Shown piece by piece: positions 60,583 through 64,000 of a DNA stretch of 64,000 nucleotides. A program made the translations under genes and the position numbers. Source of the DNA: Rudanella paleaurantiibacter (lineage in GTDB: Bacteria; Bacteroidota; Bacteroidia; Cytophagales; Spirosomataceae); assembly GCF_009184635.1 (NCBI RefSeq), contig NZ_WELI01000005.1, forward strand, positions 310,001 through 374,000, in the 5' to 3' direction. The first letter of the stretch is position 1. Each line of letters opens with the position of its first letter. Below the pieces are notes generated by a model. It did no database searches. It was not told the origin of the DNA and saw only the letters and a program-made list of their open reading frames with translations.

Positions 60583-61869
60583 ATGCGTCTGCTTCTTTGT
60601 TTACTCCCCGTTTCGGTGTTGGCTCAGTCGGGTTCAAACACGTCTACGAAAACCCCTTCCGATCCGAAGTTTCGGATTGAGGTTGTTGATAATCAAATCA
60701 GTATTGGATACGGGTTGGCGATTGGCGATGTCGACGGCGACCGCCAACCCGATATTCTGATGGCCGATCAGAAAGAGTTTGTCTGGTACAAAAACCCCGG
60801 CAAGCAGTCGCCCGGCCAGGCGAACGGGGCAAAACCCGCACCCGACGCACCGAGCCGATGGACCCGGCACGTACTGGCCCGTAACCTGACCCCACAAGAC
60901 AATGTGTGTATTGCGGCCCGTGACCTCGACGGCGACGGCCGGGTTGAAATTGCGGTGGGGGCCGGCTGGAACCCCGCCGAAACGGCCGACAGCACCAAAT
61001 CGGGCGCGGTATTTTACCTCGTTCGCCCGCAAGACCCTACGCAACTCTGGGAGGCCGTTCGGTTGCCGCACGAGGTAACCACTCACCGGATGCGCTGGGC
61101 CCGCACCGGCCGTAATAACTACCAGCTGATTGTGGTGCCGCTGCACGGCCTGGGCAACAAAAATGGCGAAGGCCGGGGTGTGCGCATTTGGGGCTACGAG
61201 TTCCCGAAAAACCCACGCGGTCGCTGGAAACAGCATCTGGTCGACTCGACCATGCACCTGACGCATAATTTCGAAATCTGGGAAGATGGCAACACCACCA
61301 GCCTGATGATTGGCGGCAAGGAAGGAGGCAAACGGGTAGCCTGGCAGAACGGAGCCTGGCAAAGTATGCCCGGTACCAGTACCAGCAACCTACCACAAGC
61401 AGGAAGTACGACTGGCCCCATGGCGGCCGGTATCGGCGAAATCAGGCGGCTCGATGGCGGTAAGGCCATTGCCACCATTCAGCCGATGCACGGTCATCAG
61501 TTGGTGATTGAGACAGGAACTTTTACGGCTGCCCAATCCCGACCCAACGCACCGGTACAGACTCCAAACGCCCTGAGTCGTGAACTGAGCCAGGGCCACG
61601 CGTTGGTCTGCGCCGACTGGCTGGGGCTGGGTCGCGATCAGATAGCCGTGGGCTGGCGTAACCCCAATGCGGAGGGCAAAGTGGGCGTCCGACTGTTTCG
61701 ACCTGAAGCCGACGGTAACTGGACTCCCCTACCCCTCGATGATAGCGTCCGTATGGCCTGTGAAGACCTGTTTACTGCCGACCTCGATAACGACGGCGAC
61801 CTCGACCTGATTGCGTCGGGCCGGGCCACGCTCAACCTGCTGATCTATTGGAACGAGCGGATTCCCTAA
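60583..61869 (+). CDS. exported FG-GAP/VCBS repeat protein
   Basis: A 428-residue protein with a short signal peptide (MRLLLCLLPVSVLAQ). It is built of beta-propeller blades with Asp-rich calcium-binding loops: GDVDGDRQPDILMADQ (about 47-62), DLDGDGRVEIAVGAG and, near the C-terminus, DLDNDGDLDLIASGRA. Such integrin-like propellers bind polysaccharide or protein ligands, and no catalytic domain is attached. A bulky middle (about 220-330) is Gly/Arg-rich. It is probably periplasmic or surface-located. Function is unknown. Confidence 0.82.
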   Translation: MRLLLCLLPVSVLAQSGSNTSTKTPSDPKFRIEVVDNQISIGYGLAIGDVDGDRQPDILMADQKEFVWYKNPGKQSPGQANGAKPAPDAPSRWTRHVLARNLTPQDNVCIAARDLDGDGRVEIAVGAGWNPAETADSTKSGAVFYLVRPQDPTQLWEAVRLPHEVTTHRMRWARTGRNNYQLIVVPLHGLGNKNGEGRGVRIWGYEFPKNPRGRWKQHLVDSTMHLTHNFEIWEDGNTTSLMIGGKEGGKRVAWQNGAWQSMPGTSTSNLPQAGSTTGPMAAGIGEIRRLDGGKAIATIQPMHGHQLVIETGTFTAAQSRPNAPVQTPNALSRELSQGHALVCADWLGLGRDQIAVGWRNPNAEGKVGVRLFRPEADGNWTPLPLDDSVRMACEDLFTADLDNDGDLDLIASGRATLNLLIYWNERIP

Positions 61870-61962
61870 CCGCCTTCTCGTCGTCTATGACTCAACCACT
61901 CATACAGTAATTTGACCGCTCGTCAGGCTTGAGGGCTTCAGCAGAATAGTTAGTCAAAAAAG

Positions 61963-61986
61963 TTGACCAAACGGGCGTTTGGTCAA
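61963..61986 (+). promoter_or_regulatory. operator-like 11-bp palindrome before the M16 peptidase gene
   Basis: TTGACCAAACG, two bases, CGTTTGGTCAA is a perfect inverted repeat of the size bound by TetR-type dimers. Its right half contains TTTG (61978-61981), 16 bases before TAATTTCG (61998-62005), a near-match to the -7 box. The site therefore overlaps the candidate promoter. Confidence 0.6.
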
Positions 61987-62030
61987 TCATTTAGTCTTAA
62001 TTTCGTTGTTTCACCGATACATTCTACTGA

Positions 62031-64000
62031 ATGAAACTCACTTCTTTACTCCAGTTTGCCATTGTCGGGCTGGTGTCGGTCGGAACCGCCTATTCGCAGG
62101 CGAAACTGGTCGAAAAAGTAACCCGCAAGGGCAACGAACTAGTGATTCCGTACGAAAAGTACGTACTCCCCAACGGCCTGACGGTGGTGGTGCACGAAGA
62201 CCACTCCGACCCGATTGTCCACGTCGATGTGACGTACCACGTGGGCTCGGCCCGCGAAGAAATTGGTAAGTCGGGCTTTGCGCACTTCTTTGAGCACATG
62301 ATGTTTCAAGGCTCCGACCACGTGGCCGACGATGAGCATTTCAAAATCGTAACAGCTTCCGGGGGTACCCTCAACGGTTCAACCAACCGCGACCGGACCA
62401 ACTATTACGAAACGCTGCCGAGCAATCAGCTGGAGCGGGCCCTTTGGCTCGAAGCCGACCGGATGGGCTTCCTGCTCGACGCCGTGACCCAGAAGAAGTT
62501 CGAGATTCAGCGGGCCACCGTGAAAAACGAACGGGGTCAGAACTACGATAACCGCCCTTATGGTCTGGCGGGCGAGTACATTGCCAAGAACCTCTACCCC
62601 TACGGACACCCCTACTCGTGGCTGACCATCGGCTACGTGGAAGACCTGAACCGGGTGGATGTAAATGACCTGAAAAACTTCTTCCTGCGCTGGTACGGTC
62701 CTAACAACGCCGTGCTGACCGTAGGCGGTGACGTGACACCCCAACAGGTGCTGGCACTTGCCAATAAGTATTTTGGCACCATTCCGCGCGGCCCCGAGGT
62801 AACCAAGACAATTGTACCGGCGGTGGTACTCGAAAAAGACCGCTACGTGTCGTACGAAGACAATGTCCGGTTCCCAATGTTGCAGATTGCCTACCCAACC
62901 GTACCCAACTACCATCCCGACGAGCCCGCCCTCGATGCCCTCGCCGAGATTCTGGGGGGAGGTCGCACCTCGCTGTTCTACAAAAACCTGGTGAAAACGC
63001 AGTTTGCCGTACAGGCCAACGCCGGTCACCCTACCACCGAACTCGCCGGTCAGTTTGCCTTGTCGGTGCTGCCGTTCCCCGGCAAACGCATCGATAGCAC
63101 GCAGGCGCTTATTCGCCGGACAATGGCCGAGTTTGAAAAGCGGGGCGTTACCGACGACGATATGGCGCAGTTCCGCGCGACCCGCGAAACCCAGCTGATT
63201 CAGGGCCTGTCGAGCGTATCGGGTAAGGTATCGCAGTTGGCCGCGTACCAGACATTCCTGGGCAACCCTAACTACCTGCCGCAGGAGTTGAAGCGTCTGC
63301 AGAGCGTAACGAAAGAAGACGTAATGCGGGTGTACAACCAATACATCAAAGGCAAGAACGCGGTGATTCTGACGGTGTACCCCAAAGGCAAGCCCGAAAC
63401 CGTAACCACGCCCGACAACTACACGATCTCGACAGCGGGCTACAAGGCCCCCGATTACGGCTACGCCGGCCTGAAATACAATAAACCGAAGGATTCGTTT
63501 GACCGCAGCGTGAAGCCTGGCCCCGGCCCCAACCCGGCCCTGAAAGTACCGCCTTTCTGGAACGACAAACTGGCTAACGGCATCAAGGTTATTGGTACCC
63601 GCAACGACGAAGTGCCGACCGTAACCATGCTGTTTACGATCAAGGGCGGGCATTTGCACTCGGCCAACGACCCAGGCAAGGCGGGCATTGCCCAACTGAC
63701 GGCGTCGATGATGAACGAGGCCACCCAGAACTTTACAAGCGAGCAACTGAGCCAGAAACTCGACAAACTGGGCAGCGACATCAGCATCCGGGCAAGCACC
63801 GAAGAGATCAACATCTCGGTTGAATCGCTGGTGAAAAACCTCGACTCGACGCTGGCCCTGCTCGAAGAAAAGCTTCTGCGCCCCCGGTTCTCAGCCGAAG
63901 ATTTCGACCGGTTGAAGAAGCAGCAAATTGAACTGGTAGCTAACCAGAGCACGCAGCCCGTTGTGATTGCCAACAAAGCGTACAACAAGCTGCTGTATGG
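62031..64000 (+). CDS. M16 family metallopeptidase (insulinase/pitrilysin type), 3' end outside window
   Basis: The frame is open to the window end, so at least 656 residues are visible. The start gives MKLTSLLQFAIVGLVSVGTA, a signal peptide. The inverted zinc motif HxxEH is HFFEH (His85, Glu88, His89), and the downstream Glu ligand is probably in TVKNERGQNYD. The first M16 domain is followed by linker and second-domain sequence (FWNDKLANGIKVIGTRNDEV, about residue 510), the usual two-domain layout. It is probably a periplasmic or outer-membrane peptidase. A palindromic operator lies upstream. Confidence 0.93.
   Translation, partial: MKLTSLLQFAIVGLVSVGTAYSQAKLVEKVTRKGNELVIPYEKYVLPNGLTVVVHEDHSDPIVHVDVTYHVGSAREEIGKSGFAHFFEHMMFQGSDHVADDEHFKIVTASGGTLNGSTNRDRTNYYETLPSNQLERALWLEADRMGFLLDAVTQKKFEIQRATVKNERGQNYDNRPYGLAGEYIAKNLYPYGHPYSWLTIGYVEDLNRVDVNDLKNFFLRWYGPNNAVLTVGGDVTPQQVLALANKYFGTIPRGPEVTKTIVPAVVLEKDRYVSYEDNVRFPMLQIAYPTVPNYHPDEPALDALAEILGGGRTSLFYKNLVKTQFAVQANAGHPTTELAGQFALSVLPFPGKRIDSTQALIRRTMAEFEKRGVTDDDMAQFRATRETQLIQGLSSVSGKVSQLAAYQTFLGNPNYLPQELKRLQSVTKEDVMRVYNQYIKGKNAVILTVYPKGKPETVTTPDNYTISTAGYKAPDYGYAGLKYNKPKDSFDRSVKPGPGPNPALKVPPFWNDKLANGIKVIGTRNDEVPTVTMLFTIKGGHLHSANDPGKAGIAQLTASMMNEATQNFTSEQLSQKLDKLGSDISIRASTEEINISVESLVKNLDSTLALLEEKLLRPRFSAEDFDRLKKQQIELVANQSTQPVVIANKAYNKLLY

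Noticed and set aside
62379..63746. 455-codon minus-strand open frame inside the M16 peptidase gene
   Set aside because: It is antisense to a well-supported signal-peptide/HxxEH peptidase and its His/Val/Arg-rich translation shows no domain. GC-rich coding DNA often leaves such shadow frames.

Overview
The window looks like a chromosome segment from a Bacteroidota member of the order Cytophagales, in the Spirosoma/Rudanella range. This is inferred from the gene families and gene order, not from a database match. Pointers are a TonB-dependent receptor with an N-terminal carboxypeptidase-regulatory domain, a TamL-type lipoprotein, TAnnTTTG promoter boxes, and the order miaB, sigma-54 activator, lptE, TPR protein, secG, groES, groEL. 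The host DNA is fairly GC-rich. One block at about 33.4-42.7 kb is clearly AT-rich and foreign. I saw no rRNA, tRNA or CRISPR array.

Layout. 1-4.6 kb: small housekeeping and transport genes (MmcQ/YjbR, TPR, LysE, NUDIX, CDF efflux, Tat-exported sugar isomerase-like protein). 4.6-13.6 kb, minus strand: an apparent phosphonate-use operon, read as PhnZ-like diiron oxygenase, secreted YncE/alkaline-phosphatase-superfamily protein, TonB receptor, DUF5690 transporter, phosphonatase-like HAD hydrolase and FAD oxidoreductase. The transporter carries an in-frame amber codon. 13.9-18 kb: SDR, folE, queD, a Gfo/Idh/MocA-like protein and a YhhQ queuosine-precursor transporter. 18-32.3 kb: TrmH methyltransferase, TamL, miaB, sigma-54 activator, lptE, TPR protein, secG, an outer-membrane TSP3 protein and groES-groEL.

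32.2-33.2 kb: a PIN-domain toxin-antitoxin pair lies between the groEL 3' end and a second, diverged copy of that 3' end with its terminator. 33.6-42.7 kb: an AT-rich cassette holds an XRE regulator, a PLD-nuclease/SF2 helicase, a type IIG-like PD-(D/E)xK methyltransferase and a RecF/SMC-like ATPase, probably a restriction-type phage defence operon. It is flanked by two direct copies of a ~130-bp attC-like element whose stems differ in sequence but keep their pairing. Just inside these are two further hairpins sharing an ACA/AGA internal loop. This is the best candidate in the window for an undescribed mobilisation system.

42.8-64 kb: VOC protein, DUF6786-like lipoprotein, dnaE, an ECF sigma/TPR/CHAT-protease signalling cluster, an SMP-30-like propeller, argH, sufC-sufD (no sufB or sufS beside them), YjbQ, creatininase-family amidohydrolase, a VCBS protein and a truncated M16 peptidase.

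A second recurrent theme is a set of about ten intergenic palindromes. Their arms are built from near-tandem short words (for example TAATGAA, GCAGTAG, GAATGAGT, ACGCGGAT, GTAAACT). The words differ between elements but are shared between the two arms of one element. Several run into genes, supplying the signal-peptide codons of lptE, the stop codon of yjbQ, and the sequence next to the starts of tamL and argH.
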